DNA of 31,812 bases from an uncultured Paracoccaceae bacterium (GTDB lineage Bacteria > Pseudomonadota > Alphaproteobacteria > Rhodobacterales > Rhodobacteraceae), in assembly GCA_958439195.1 (NCBI GenBank), contig OY288158.1, positions 1-31,812 of the forward strand, read 5' to 3'. The notes beneath the pieces are model-generated. The model worked only from the letters and a program-made list of their open reading frames with translations. It searched no databases and was not told where the DNA came from. Numbering within the stretch: the first letter of the stretch is position 1; each line of letters opens with the position of its first letter. Position numbers and translations under genes: made by a program. Of this stretch, positions 1-9,709 are shown one piece after another.

Positions 1-1
1 G

Positions 2-574
2 GAAGCCGCCGAACAGACCGCCGCACGATTGGTGACCACAGCGCGCCGTGCCTTTGCCGAACAGGGCTTTGCACAGGTGTCGCTGGATGCGCTTGCGGCC
101 GAGGCGGGGGTGACGCGCGGCGCGCTGCATCACCATTTCACCAACAAAGCCGGGCTGTTCGAAGCGGTTCTTCGCGCAGTCGATGCCGAGATCGGGGCCG
201 AGCTGGACCTGATCTATGATGCCGAACCCGATACATGGCGGGCCTTTCGCGCCTGTTATCACGCCTATCTGGACCTTGCCCTTCGCCCCGACCGGGCGCG
301 CATCCTGTTTCGTGACGCGCCAGCCGTTCTGGGCGCACGGGCGATGGAGATATTGATGGAGTCGGGCTTTGCGCCGATTGTCGAAGATCTGGATCGCCTG
401 ATCTCCGCCGGTCGCCTGCTGCCCTTGCAACCCGAAGCGGTGGCGCATGTCCTGAATGGGGCGGTGATGGCGCAGGTGCTGTGGCTGGCCGATGAGGATC
501 ACCCCGATCCCGAACGGCTGCGCGCGGCACATGCCGTCTTGGATGCCGTGTTCGATGGGCTTGCGGCCAGATAA
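2..574 (+). CDS. TetR/AcrR-family transcriptional regulator, 5' end outside the window
   Basis: The frame is open to the left edge, and the residues before the first possible start (TTG at 29) already look like a TetR N-terminus (EAAEQTAARLV). The true start is therefore probably upstream of the window and the entry is a 5' partial. The helix-turn-helix is clear: SLDALAAEAGVTRGALHHHF followed by the usual NKAGLFEAVL helix. The C-terminal ligand-binding half resembles the general TetR_C helical domain and gives no ligand. Family members are dimeric repressors that usually control a neighbouring gene; the candidate target would lie to the left, because the gene on the right is convergent with only 5 bp between stops. 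Function beyond regulation is unknown. Confidence 0.85.
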   Translation, partial: EAAEQTAARLVTTARRAFAEQGFAQVSLDALAAEAGVTRGALHHHFTNKAGLFEAVLRAVDAEIGAELDLIYDAEPDTWRAFRACYHAYLDLALRPDRARILFRDAPAVLGARAMEILMESGFAPIVEDLDRLISAGRLLPLQPEAVAHVLNGAVMAQVLWLADEDHPDPERLRAAHAVLDAVFDGLAAR

Positions 575-579
575 ACCCG

Positions 580-1374
580 TCAGGCGCTGCGTGCCACGGC
601 GACAGGTGCACCGCGATGGGCCGCGAAATTGGCAACGGCCTTGCCAAAGGCGGTGAACAGCGGGCGTGACACCGGATCGCCCGCCGCATTCCATTCCGGG
701 TGCCACTGCACCGACAGGGTAAAGCCCGGCGCATCCTTCACATAGATCGCCTCAGGCGTGCCATCAGGGGCTTCGCCATCAATCACGATGCGCGGGCCGG
801 GGCGGTTGATGCCCTGACCATGCAGGGTGTTGGTCATCACCTCTTCGGCGCCCATCAGGCGGTGAAACACCCCGCCCTTGGCAAAGCGGACGGCGTGGCG
901 CAGGGCGAATTTCTCCTCCATCGTGCCATCCGGCGGCATCCGGTGGTTCATCCGCCCCGGCAGATCGCGGATTTCCGGGTAAAGCGTGCCGCCCATGGCG
1001 ACGTTGACTTCCTGAAACCCGCGACAGATGCCCATGAAGGGTTGGCCCCGGTCCACGCAGGCGCGGATGAGCGGCAGGACAATGGCATCACGGCAGCGGT
1101 CAAAGCAGCCATGCGCGGGAGTTTCCTCTTCGCCATATTCGCTGGGGTGGACATTGGGGCGCCCCCCGGTCAGCAGAAAGCCGTCACACAGGTCAAGCAG
1201 TTCATCCACCGTCACGAAACGCGGGTCCGACGGGATGATCAGAGGCAGGCATCCCGACACGCCGGCCACAGCTTCGGAATTCATCGTTCCCCCGGCATGG
1301 ACGGGGTATTCCTGATTGATCAGGTTCATGTTGCCGATGATACCGACGACCGGTCGGCGGGCGGGGCCTGTCAT
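580..1374 (-). CDS. Gamma-glutamyl-gamma-aminobutyrate hydrolase-like peptidase C26 (class I glutamine amidotransferase fold)
   Basis: 264 residues. The catalytic triad of the class I glutamine amidotransferase fold is visible: nucleophile Cys117 in FMGICRGFQE, and His225 and Glu227 in SVQWHPEW. These place it in peptidase family C26, like PuuD, which releases GABA from gamma-glutamyl-GABA in putrescine breakdown. LLTGGRPNVHPSEYG resembles the conserved GG-PD-P segment of PuuD-like proteins. The start at 1374 is chosen because homology begins at MTGPARRPVVGIIGN and an AAGGGA element lies just upstream; the longer open frame to 1770 is low-complexity shadow. No other Puu genes are visible, so the true gamma-glutamyl substrate is uncertain. 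It is cytoplasmic, transcribed away from the DUF305 gene. Confidence 0.85.
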   Translation of the reverse strand: MTGPARRPVVGIIGNMNLINQEYPVHAGGTMNSEAVAGVSGCLPLIIPSDPRFVTVDELLDLCDGFLLTGGRPNVHPSEYGEEETPAHGCFDRCRDAIVLPLIRACVDRGQPFMGICRGFQEVNVAMGGTLYPEIRDLPGRMNHRMPPDGTMEEKFALRHAVRFAKGGVFHRLMGAEEVMTNTLHGQGINRPGPRIVIDGEAPDGTPEAIYVKDAPGFTLSVQWHPEWNAAGDPVSRPLFTAFGKAVANFAAHRGAPVAVARSA

Positions 1375-1625
1375 GGATCTGTCATCCCTTTGTTGCCCCA
1401 AGGATAGGCGGCCTTTCCGCGCATGCAAAGGGGGGAAGCGGCGCGGTTTTGTGCGGCCATGCAGGGCTGGGCCGCAGATTGTGCAGAGCGGCGGCGCATC
1501 GCCGCTTTTACGCGCAGATATAGGTTTGACCGGGCGGGAAACCCTCACGCGGCTGTGACTTGCCTTCCCGCCGCCGGAAGGTTGCAGGGTGCGTGATGCA
1601 CAAACCCAAAAAGCCGGAGCCTGCC

Positions 1626-2015
1626 GTGAAACATCTTGTCCTTGCCGCCAGCCTTGCCCTGACCCCGGTCCTGATTTCGGCCCTGCCCGCCCCTGCGCAA
1701 GAGGCAGACCCCCATGCCGGGCATGACATGTCGGGCATGGACAGCATGATGGGAACCGACAGCCCGTCAACCGAAGCCTTCAAGGCTGCGAACATGGCGA
1801 TGCACAGCGGCATGGACATCCCCTTTACCGGCAATGCGGATGTGGATTTCGTGCGCGGCATGATCGCCCATCACCAGGGTGCCATCGACATGGCCCGGAT
1901 CGTGCTGGAGCATGGCACGGACCCCGAGGTAAAAAAGCTGGCCGAAGAGATCATCGCCGCGCAGGAAAGCGAGATTTCCTGGATGACTGACTGGCTGGAA
2001 AAGAACGGCGGTTAG
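1626..2015 (+). CDS. DUF305 family exported protein, His/Met-rich
   Basis: 129 residues from a GTG start at 1626, preceded by GGAG with a 7-base spacing; the ATG at 1596 has no such site. The N-terminus is a Sec signal peptide (VKHLVLAASLALTPVLISA, then PAPAQ before EADPHAGH), so the product is probably periplasmic. After it comes a His/Met-rich stretch (HAGHDMSGMDSMMG). The DUF305 core shows the signature RGMIAHHQGAIDMARIVLEHG, expected to form a ferritin-like four-helix bundle. DUF305 proteins are often found with copper or other metal-handling genes, and the His/Met content fits metal binding, but this is inference. The gene ends in a 4-bp convergent overlap with the aminotransferase gene. 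Confidence 0.85.
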   Translation: MKHLVLAASLALTPVLISALPAPAQEADPHAGHDMSGMDSMMGTDSPSTEAFKAANMAMHSGMDIPFTGNADVDFVRGMIAHHQGAIDMARIVLEHGTDPEVKKLAEEIIAAQESEISWMTDWLEKNGG

Positions 2016-3220
2016 GCCGCCCCTTTCCCGACAACGGCGGCGGCGGCGGCCAGACCGCCCGCGCCAAAGGGGATGGACAGCGCGACCATCCCCGCCTCCA
2101 TCACCGCAAGCGCGCCCAACGTCATATGGGCGTTCACATGCCCCATATGCGCCACCCGCAGAAACCCGTGATAGGCCGGGTCATTGGGCGGGGCCATGCC
2201 AAGGCCGATGCCCAATGTGACGCCCGCCTTGTGTTCCGTCCAGTCGCGCAGGCGGGTGGCGTGGGGCGCACCGAAGCGGGCCGCCGTGACCGACCGTCCG
2301 CGATTGGCCGGATCGGCCACATTCAGCGCGATGTCGGGATTGCCCGCAGACCAGCAGTTGAACGCCGCCCAGACCGCCTGTGCCAGCACCTCATGCCGGG
2401 CCCAGACGGCGGGCAGCCCTTCTTCATCCAGCAGCATGGTCAGGCTTTCCCGCAGCCCGAACAGGTGGTGGGTGGGCGCGGTGCCGTTCCAATATTGCCA
2501 GAATTCGGTGCCATCGGCGCGCGGGGTCCAATCCCAATAGGGGGTGCGCAGGTCGGATGTGCGGCAGCGGTCGCGCGCCTTTTCCGAAAACCACACAAAG
2601 CCCACGCCTGGCGGCACCATCAGCCCCTTCTGGCTGGCCGCGACCATCACATCCACGCCCCAGGCATCCATGTGAAATTCGTCACAGCCCAGCGACGCGA
2701 TGCAATCCACCGCAAGCAAAGCCGGATGGCCCACCGCATCCATCACCGCGCGCAGGGCGGGTATGCTGGTGCGGATCGTGCTGGCGGTATCGACATGGGT
2801 GGTCAGCACCGCCTTGTAGCGATGCGCGGTGTCGGCACGCAACGCCGCCTCGACCCGTGCGAAATCGACGGGGGTGGAACGGCCGAAATCCAGCACCTCT
2901 ACCTCTACCCCCAAGGCACGCACGCTTTCTGCCCAGGACAGGCCAAACCGCCCGGTTGCCAGCACCAGCGCACGGTCGCCACGCGAAAACAGGTTCATGT
3001 TGGCCGCTTCCCAAACGCCGTGGCCGTTGGCGATATAAAGAGCCACGTTCTGCGTCGTGCCCGCCACCCTGCGCAAATCGGGCCACAGCGTTTCCACCAT
3101 CGCGGGAAGCGCGCCGTCATAGATGTTCGGCGCGGCCCGGTGCATGGCCGACAGCACCCTGTCGGGCATCACAGAAGGGCCGGGGATGGCAAGATAGGGG
3201 CGACCATTGGCTAGGGACAT
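2012..3220 (-). CDS. Class V aminotransferase (alanine-/serine-glyoxylate aminotransferase family)
   Basis: 402 residues, the usual size for the PLP-dependent AGT/SgaA family. The PLP lysine is Lys198 in AASQKGLMVPPG, and the cofactor-ring aspartate is Asp172 in LLAVDCIASLG. The N-terminal IPGPSVMPDRVLSAM is the typical opening of this family. Two ATG codons stand in tandem (3223 and 3220); GGAG sits 6 bases before the second, so 3220 is preferred. The family transfers the amino group of serine, alanine or similar donors to glyoxylate. In methylotrophs SgaA works in the serine cycle, but no serine-cycle gene is visible here, so the exact donor is unknown. It is divergent from the ABC exporter. 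Confidence 0.87.
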   Translation of the reverse strand: MSLANGRPYLAIPGPSVMPDRVLSAMHRAAPNIYDGALPAMVETLWPDLRRVAGTTQNVALYIANGHGVWEAANMNLFSRGDRALVLATGRFGLSWAESVRALGVEVEVLDFGRSTPVDFARVEAALRADTAHRYKAVLTTHVDTASTIRTSIPALRAVMDAVGHPALLAVDCIASLGCDEFHMDAWGVDVMVAASQKGLMVPPGVGFVWFSEKARDRCRTSDLRTPYWDWTPRADGTEFWQYWNGTAPTHHLFGLRESLTMLLDEEGLPAVWARHEVLAQAVWAAFNCWSAGNPDIALNVADPANRGRSVTAARFGAPHATRLRDWTEHKAGVTLGIGLGMAPPNDPAYHGFLRVAHMGHVNAHMTLGALAVMEAGMVALSIPFGAGGLAAAAAVVGKGAA

Positions 3221-3379
3221 CATCTTCTCCGGGCGTTTCGCCAATGGCTATGCCTGCCTGCGGCGAAGGTCAACCAGACCACCCATCCGGCGCGTCGCTT
3301 GCCCAAGCCCCGCAATCGCGCTAGGCAACACACCTGACGGTCCCGTTGCGGGACCACCAAGCAAAGGCCGCCCCGCCCC

Positions 3380-5212
3380 GTGCCAGACCTGCACACCGCC
3401 CATTCCCAGGCCCATTCCCAGGCCCAAACCGTGCCGCACCAGACCCAGCCCATTGACCGCACCGGCGATGGCGATCCGGCCTATGCGTCGCGCCCGCTGT
3501 TTGGGCGGCTTTGGGCCGGGTATCTGCGGCCGCATGTCTGGCTGATGGCGCTGGCCTTTATCGTGATGTCCGTCGAAGGCAGCACGCTGGGCCTGCTGTC
3601 CTGGACGATCGAGCCGCTGTTCGACAGTGTCTTTGCACCGGGGGGTGAGGCGGCGCTGGTCTGGGTGGGCGTGGCCATCTTGTGCCTGTTCCTGTTGCGC
3701 GCGGTCACGACAGTCGTATCCCGGTCGCTTCTGGCCCTGATTTCCATCCGCATCGCATCGGCCATGCAGGTGGACATGCTGCGCCACATCTTGCAGCAGG
3801 ATGGCGGGTTCTTTCAGCGCAATCCGCCCGGCGCCTTGATGGACCGGGTTCAGGGCGATACCGCCGCCGTGCAGGGCATCTGGCAGACGGTGATCGTTGC
3901 GGCGGGGCGCGATGTGGTGGCGCTGGTGGGGCTGTTCGCCGTGGCCATCGCCATCGACTGGCGCTGGACGCTGGCGGCACTGGTGGGCGCGCCCCTGCTG
4001 ATCGTGCCATCGGTGATCCTGCAACGCTATCTGCGGCGCAAATCGGCGCAGATGCGCGATGCGGCGGCGGCCCGGTCCACGCGGCTGGACGAAATCTTTC
4101 ACGGCGTCAACGCGATCAAGCTGAACCGGCAAGAGCTATACCAGACCGGCCGCTTCATGCAGGTGGTCCATCTGCTGAACCGCGCCTATTCCAAAGCGGT
4201 GGTCGCCGCCCAGACTATGCCCGCGATGATCGACATCGTGACCGGCGTGGGGTTTTTTGCCGTGCTGATGCTGGGCGGACGCGAGGTGGCTGAGGGCGAG
4301 CGGACGGTGGGGGAATTCATGTCCTTTTTCACCGCCATGACGTTGACCTTTCAACCGATCCGCCGCCTGGGCGAACTGGCCGGAACCTGGCAGATCGCAG
4401 CGGCAAGCCTTGAGCGGATTTTCCGCCTGCTGGATACCGACACCGCCGAGGACCGGCCCGCACAGGGCGCGGCCCTGCCATCCGGTGTGCCGGGAATCGA
4501 GATTGCCGATGTGCATTTCGCCTATCCGGGTGTGCCGGTGCTGAACGGTCTGACCTTTACGGCCGAAGCGGGCAAGATGACGGCCATTGTCGGCCCTTCG
4601 GGTGCGGGCAAAAGCACGGTGTTCCATCTTCTGACGGGTCTGGCGGAACCTGATGCCGGCACCATCCGCATCGGCGGACAGGATGTGCGCGGGCTTACCC
4701 TGCCGGACCAGCGGTCTTTGTTTGCCACCGTATCGCAGGATACGGCCCTGTTCGACGAATCCCTGCGCGAGAATATCGTGATGGGGCGCGACAGCATCAC
4801 CCCCGATGGCCTGAATGCCGTGGTCGCCGCCGCCCATCTGGCCGATGTGGTGGCCGCGATGCCCGCAGGTTTGGACAGCCCTGCAGGCCCGCGCGGATCG
4901 GCCCTGTCGGGCGGTCAGCGCCAGCGTGTCGCCATTGCCCGCGCGCTGATCGCAGATGCGCCGGTGCTGCTGCTGGATGAGGCGACCTCGGCCCTGGATG
5001 CGCAATCCGAGGCGGCGGTGGCCGCGGCTTTGGCAACCCTTGCCAAGGGGCGCACGACGCTGGTCATCGCGCATCGCCTGTCCACCGTGCGCGAGGCGGA
5101 CAAGATCGTCGTGATGGACCGAGGCCGCGTGGTCGAGGAAGGGCGGCATGACGAATTGATCGCCAGAGGCGGGCTTTATGCCGGCCTGCACGCCTTGCAG
5201 TTCAAGGAGTGA
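3380..5212 (+). CDS. MsbA-like ABC exporter, fused permease and ATPase
   Basis: About 610 residues. The N-terminal half has hydrophobic segments typical of a six-helix type 1 exporter domain (for example LMALAFIVMSVEGSTLGLL and VALVGLFAVAIAI). The C-terminal ATPase has all motifs: Walker A GPSGAGKST near residue 405, signature LSGGQRQRVAIARA near 508, Walker B VLLLDEATSALD near 530 and the H-loop VIAHRLST. It would work as a homodimer exporting a lipid or other amphipathic substrate; the substrate is not visible. The start is uncertain: GTG at 3380 has only a distant AAAGG, and the first 40 residues are polar, with a tandem 12-bp repeat encoding HSQAHSQA. The last codons carry AAGGAG and overlap a possible GTG of the next gene. 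Confidence 0.9.
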   Translation: MPDLHTAHSQAHSQAQTVPHQTQPIDRTGDGDPAYASRPLFGRLWAGYLRPHVWLMALAFIVMSVEGSTLGLLSWTIEPLFDSVFAPGGEAALVWVGVAILCLFLLRAVTTVVSRSLLALISIRIASAMQVDMLRHILQQDGGFFQRNPPGALMDRVQGDTAAVQGIWQTVIVAAGRDVVALVGLFAVAIAIDWRWTLAALVGAPLLIVPSVILQRYLRRKSAQMRDAAAARSTRLDEIFHGVNAIKLNRQELYQTGRFMQVVHLLNRAYSKAVVAAQTMPAMIDIVTGVGFFAVLMLGGREVAEGERTVGEFMSFFTAMTLTFQPIRRLGELAGTWQIAAASLERIFRLLDTDTAEDRPAQGAALPSGVPGIEIADVHFAYPGVPVLNGLTFTAEAGKMTAIVGPSGAGKSTVFHLLTGLAEPDAGTIRIGGQDVRGLTLPDQRSLFATVSQDTALFDESLRENIVMGRDSITPDGLNAVVAAAHLADVVAAMPAGLDSPAGPRGSALSGGQRQRVAIARALIADAPVLLLDEATSALDAQSEAAVAAALATLAKGRTTLVIAHRLSTVREADKIVVMDRGRVVEEGRHDELIARGGLYAGLHALQFKE

Positions 5213-5256
5213 ACGGCAATGAGTGGTGGGCGATCTTCGGCCAAAAGGCGGCGATC

Positions 5257-6030
5257 ATGACAGGCGAGGCAGCATCAGATCGGCGGATCGTGGCACTGGA
5301 CGGCGCGGATGCCCTGCCCTTTCTGCAAGGGCTGGTGTCCAATGATGTGCTGGGCTTGGGCAAGGGGCCGGGCATCGTCTGGGCCGCGCTGCTGACCCCG
5401 CAGGGCAAGTATCTGGCGGATTTTCTTGTCGTTCGCACCGGTGACGCCCTGCTTCTGGACCTGCCCGAGGCATTGGCCGACGCGACCTTGCGCCGGCTGA
5501 CCATGTATCGCCTGCGAGCCGATGTGCGGCTGACGCCGACGTCCCTGCATGTGCAGCGCGGGCTTGGGGATGCCCCTGACGATGCGTTTTCCGACCCGCG
5601 CCACCCGGCTTTGGGATGGCGGCGCTACAGCCCCGACCCCGGCCAGCCACCGCAGATCGACTGGGATGCCATCCGCGTGGCGCATGTCATCCCCGAAGCA
5701 GGCCGCGAGTTGATTGTGGATGACAGCTATATCCTTGAATCCGGGTTTGAACGCCTGCACGGCGTCGATTTCCGCAAGGGCTGCTATGTCGGTCAGGAAG
5801 TCACCGCGCGGATGAAGCACAAGACCGAATTGCGCAAAGGTCTGGTCCGGGTTCATGTGACGGGCGATGCCGAATTCGGGGCCGAGATCACAGCAGGTGG
5901 CAAACCTGCGGGCACCTTGTTCACCCGGTCGGGCGACCAGGCCATCGCCTATCTGCGGCTGGACCGCGCCACCGGGCCGATGCAGGCGGGCGATGCGGTT
6001 GTGACGCTGGATGCGGACCACCCCGCCTAA
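5257..6030 (+). CDS. ygfZ: YgfZ/GcvT-domain folate-binding protein (Fe-S cluster maintenance, tRNA modification)
   Basis: 257 residues. The YgfZ signature KGCYVGQE is present at about residues 174-181 with its conserved cysteine, and the N-terminus RRIVALDGADALPFLQGLVSNDV is the usual YgfZ beginning. YgfZ/IBA57-type proteins use tetrahydrofolate and support the assembly or repair of certain Fe-S enzymes, including MiaB-type tRNA thiolation. I start it at ATG 5257, preceded by AAAAGG; a GTG at 5209 would overlap the ABC gene stop and add 16 residues that do not look like the family. It probably shares a transcript with the ABC exporter. It ends in a convergent overlap with the glycosyltransferase stop. 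Confidence 0.87.
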   Translation: MTGEAASDRRIVALDGADALPFLQGLVSNDVLGLGKGPGIVWAALLTPQGKYLADFLVVRTGDALLLDLPEALADATLRRLTMYRLRADVRLTPTSLHVQRGLGDAPDDAFSDPRHPALGWRRYSPDPGQPPQIDWDAIRVAHVIPEAGRELIVDDSYILESGFERLHGVDFRKGCYVGQEVTARMKHKTELRKGLVRVHVTGDAEFGAEITAGGKPAGTLFTRSGDQAIAYLRLDRATGPMQAGDAVVTLDADHPA

Positions 6031-6806
6031 GCGCCGAAAGTGTCAGACGCGGCCATCGTCCAGCCGTATCTTTCCGCGAAATGCGCCTCCAACGCGGCGA
6101 CCACAGCATCATTGCCGCCTTCGCGGTTGAAGGCGCGCCAAAGGCTTGGACCGCCCTTCGCCACTTCGGGCAACGCCACCCCCTGCCCCACCACCTGCGC
6201 CCGCACGCCCCTGCGCGCCATATGCCAGCGCAGCCACAGGTCATCCGCTGTGGGGGCGATGGCCTGCGCGGTGGCGATGTCCAGCACTTCGGGCGGGAAA
6301 TCACGCCCGGAATACAGCACCCCATCCTTGCCGATGGGCAGCACCCGCAGCGCCGGGCCATCCGGCAGCGCCGCCTTGAACCAGCGGCCATAACCCGCAA
6401 CGCGCCCGCCCTTTGCCACGATTGAATGCCCGCTCCACGCCGTCACCGCGCCTGTGGCCTGCCGCCCTGCCACAAGCCGCGCCAACCAGCCCTGCGGATA
6501 GAGCGTGTCGTCATCCGCCGTCACCACCCAACGGTCGGTGCCAGCATGATCCGCCGCCCAGGGCAGGATCTTGCGATAGGGTCCAGTGTTTTCCACCCAG
6601 ACCACCTGCACACGCGCGCCATCAACCAGCGCCGCCAGATCATCGGGAAGATCCGCGATGCCCTGATCCAGCAGGCAAGGCCCGCGCGACAGATGGATCA
6701 AAACCCGCGCCGGGGCCGGTTCCTGTGCCAGAAGCGAAGCGATGACAGGGGCGAGGCGGGAAATGCGCGGGCTGATCGAGGTCAGGCTTATGTCAATCTC
6801 TGGCAC
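6027..6806 (-). CDS. Putative glycosyltransferase (GT-A type, DDD motif)
   Basis: 259 residues from GTG at 6806, which has GGGGAG 6 bases upstream; a longer frame to 6836 exists. The protein begins EIDISLTSISPRI, and has VENTGPYRKILPWAA followed by VVTADDDTLYPQGWL. The last segment is a DXD-like nucleotide-sugar and metal-binding motif, as in GT-A glycosyltransferases. The GPYRKILP segment recalls a group of bacterial glycosyltransferases in surface polysaccharide loci. No hydrophobic segment suggests a membrane anchor. There are no other polysaccharide genes in the window, so donor and acceptor are unknown. It lies downstream of efp but behind a strong terminator, so it probably has its own promoter between 6807 and 6850. 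Confidence 0.7.
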   Translation of the reverse strand: MPEIDISLTSISPRISRLAPVIASLLAQEPAPARVLIHLSRGPCLLDQGIADLPDDLAALVDGARVQVVWVENTGPYRKILPWAADHAGTDRWVVTADDDTLYPQGWLARLVAGRQATGAVTAWSGHSIVAKGGRVAGYGRWFKAALPDGPALRVLPIGKDGVLYSGRDFPPEVLDIATAQAIAPTADDLWLRWHMARRGVRAQVVGQGVALPEVAKGGPSLWRAFNREGGNDAVVAALEAHFAERYGWTMAASDTFGA

Positions 6807-6850
6807 CACACACTCCCCCACAAATGCAAAGATCATGGCCCAGCCTGCGC

Positions 6851-6885
6851 AAAAGGAAAAGGCCGGTCACGCGGACCGGCCCTTT
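6851..6885 (-). terminator. Rho-independent terminator of efp
   Basis: An 8-bp GC stem (6861-6868 with 6874-6881, loop of 5) lies about 63 bases past the efp stop. On the minus strand it is followed by TTTTCCTTTT, a good uridine tract. The plus-strand side has only CTTT, so it acts mainly on efp. Confidence 0.8.
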
Positions 6886-6947
6886 GCACAACACGTCACC
6901 CGATCTGGCCCAGTTCATGACCAGTGCAGGCCCAGTCCAGACCCAGT

Positions 6948-7511
6948 TTAGGCCCGTTCGGAATATTCCATGAGTTCGGTATGCACGATGATCTCTTCAT
7001 CCTGGCCGATGAAGGGCGGGATCATGATCCGCACGCCATTGTCCAGGATCGCGGGCTTGAAGCTGTTTGCCGCCGTCTGGCCCTTGACCACCGGTTCGGT
7101 TTCCACGATCCGGCAGCGCACCTTTTGCGGCAGGGTCACGGCCAGCGCCTCTTCGCCATAATAGCGGACGGTCGCGGTCATGCCGTCTTGCAGGAACGGC
7201 CGCCGGTCGCCCAGCAATTCGGCATCCAGTTCGATCTGTTCATAGGTTTCCGCATCCATGAACACCAACCGGCCATCGGTTTCATACAGAAACTGCTGGT
7301 CCTTGTTTTCCAGACGGACCTCCTCAACCTTGTCCTCGGACCGGAACCGTTCGTTCAGCTTGCGCCCATCGCGCAGGTTTTTCAGTTCGACTTGCGCAAA
7401 AGCCCCGCCCTTTCCGGGCTTTACATGATTGGCCTTGACCGCCGCCCAAAGGCCGCCGTCATGTTCCAGCACCATGCCGGGTTTGATTTCATTACCGTTG
7501 ATCTTTGGCAT
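6948..7511 (-). CDS. efp: Translation elongation factor P
   Basis: 187 residues, the standard EF-P length. The protein starts MPKINGNEIKPGMVLEHDGG, and the loop VKPGKGGAF carries Lys34 at the position modified in E. coli EF-P. The three-domain pattern is complete, with the C-terminal OB domain containing RIVETEPVVKGQTA and ending MEYSERA. EF-P binds between the ribosomal P and E sites and relieves stalling at polyproline. A lysine rather than an arginine at the loop tip suggests EpmA-type lysylation (known from the family); the modifying enzyme is not in this window. The start at 7511 matches the family; the open frame upstream to 7766 is intergenic. The gene is divergent from the DUF6280 gene. 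Confidence 0.97.
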   Translation of the reverse strand: MPKINGNEIKPGMVLEHDGGLWAAVKANHVKPGKGGAFAQVELKNLRDGRKLNERFRSEDKVEEVRLENKDQQFLYETDGRLVFMDAETYEQIELDAELLGDRRPFLQDGMTATVRYYGEEALAVTLPQKVRCRIVETEPVVKGQTAANSFKPAILDNGVRIMIPPFIGQDEEIIVHTELMEYSERA

Positions 7512-7672
7512 GTCGCTGGGTGTCCGGATTGTGGCGGAAATGGTTGAAGAATTCTGAACCCGGCCTATATCTTGCAGGCTGATCCGAGGCAAGCCGACGA
7601 TATATTGTACCGATACAGGAAAGACATGCGGCAAATGCATGGCAGTCCTGTTAAAAGAACAATACCGAATCG

Positions 7673-7686
7673 TGACCAAATGGTCA
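7673..7686. promoter_or_regulatory. Inverted repeat TGACCA-AA-TGGTCA, possible operator
   Basis: A perfect 6-bp inverted repeat with a 2-base spacer lies in the efp/DUF6280 divergent region, 48 bases before the DUF6280 start. The region is AT-richer than its surroundings. This is a possible regulator-binding site; no protein can be named. Confidence 0.3.
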
Positions 7687-7734
7687 TATTCGCCGGACGC
7701 CAGAAAAGACAAGACAAGAACAGGAAACGACGAG

Positions 7735-8061
7735 ATGCTCGATTTCGTTGATGGCACCGCCTTCAATTACGAACAAGGCCAGCGGGCGCGCAAGCTCTTT
7801 GCTGCCGTGGTCCTTGCTGCGCTCGATGATGCGATTGCAGATGACAAGAAGTATGGCAATGGCCCGGAACAGATCGCCCGTTGGGCGCGGTCGCGTGACG
7901 GACGCGAAGTGCTGTCCTGCGCCGGGATCGACCCGAACGAACGGGTTGTGAAGGGGCTGATGGAATTCGTGTCAAAAGGCGTGCGTACCTCTGTCGCGCT
8001 GTCGCGCGAGGAATCGGAGCGTCGCCACGCGCTTGAGGCGGATCAGGCCGAAGCCGCCTGA
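7735..8061 (+). CDS. DUF6280 family protein, small conserved protein of Rhodobacterales
   Basis: 108 residues from ATG 7735, with AGGA about 9 bases upstream. The opening MLDFVDGTAFNYEQGQRARK and the following LFAAVVLAALDDAIADDKK, then RWARSRDGREVLSCAGIDPNERV, are strongly reminiscent of a small protein very well conserved across Rhodobacterales and annotated DUF6280. It is soluble and probably all-helical, with no signal peptide; one cysteine lies in LSCAGI. No function is known to me. It is monocistronic, ending in a strong terminator. The open frame extends 32 codons upstream, but that part is intergenic in character. Confidence 0.8.
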   Translation: MLDFVDGTAFNYEQGQRARKLFAAVVLAALDDAIADDKKYGNGPEQIARWARSRDGREVLSCAGIDPNERVVKGLMEFVSKGVRTSVALSREESERRHALEADQAEAA

Positions 8062-8084
8062 TCACCGCCACTGCCGGATATGCG

Positions 8085-8115
8085 AAAACGCGCCCGAACA
8101 GGGGCGCGTTTTTTG
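8085..8115 (+). terminator. Rho-independent terminator after the DUF6280 gene
   Basis: A 7-bp GC stem (CGCGCCC at 8089-8095 with GGGCGCG at 8102-8108) is followed by six T (8109-8114), 24 bases after the stop codon. Four A on the left side could give weaker termination for the convergent PopZ-like gene. Confidence 0.85.
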
Positions 8116-8179
8116 TTGCGACGATTTCTGAGGATCGGGCCGCAAACCCCCGGCCCGTAAGGCAAACCTGCAACCGCGC

Positions 8180-9586
<1,407 letters not shown>

Positions 9587-9677
9587 TTCGGGTCGAACCT
9601 CCCCGGCTAAAGGCCGTTTCCAGACGAAATTATCACCTACAACCAAGGCGATATCAAGGACATCGCACAACAGACCA

Positions 9678-9695
9678 CGCCCCGGCACCGGGGCG
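9678..9695. terminator. GC-rich palindrome downstream of tolC, possible terminator
   Basis: CGCCCCGG and CCGGGGCG are separated by two bases, 15 bases beyond the tolC stop. The minus-strand sequence after it is TGGTCTGTTG, a poor uridine tract, so termination strength is uncertain. Confidence 0.4.
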
Positions 9696-9709
9696 CGGGG
9701 TGGGCCAGA

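Noticed and set aside
1310..1330. FNR-like half symmetry (TTGATCAGG)
   Set aside because: It lies inside the peptidase coding region and does not fit TTGAT-N4-ATCAA.
580..1770. 396-residue form of the C26 peptidase
   Set aside because: The first 132 residues are low-complexity and antisense to the DUF305 gene start; homology begins at 1374.
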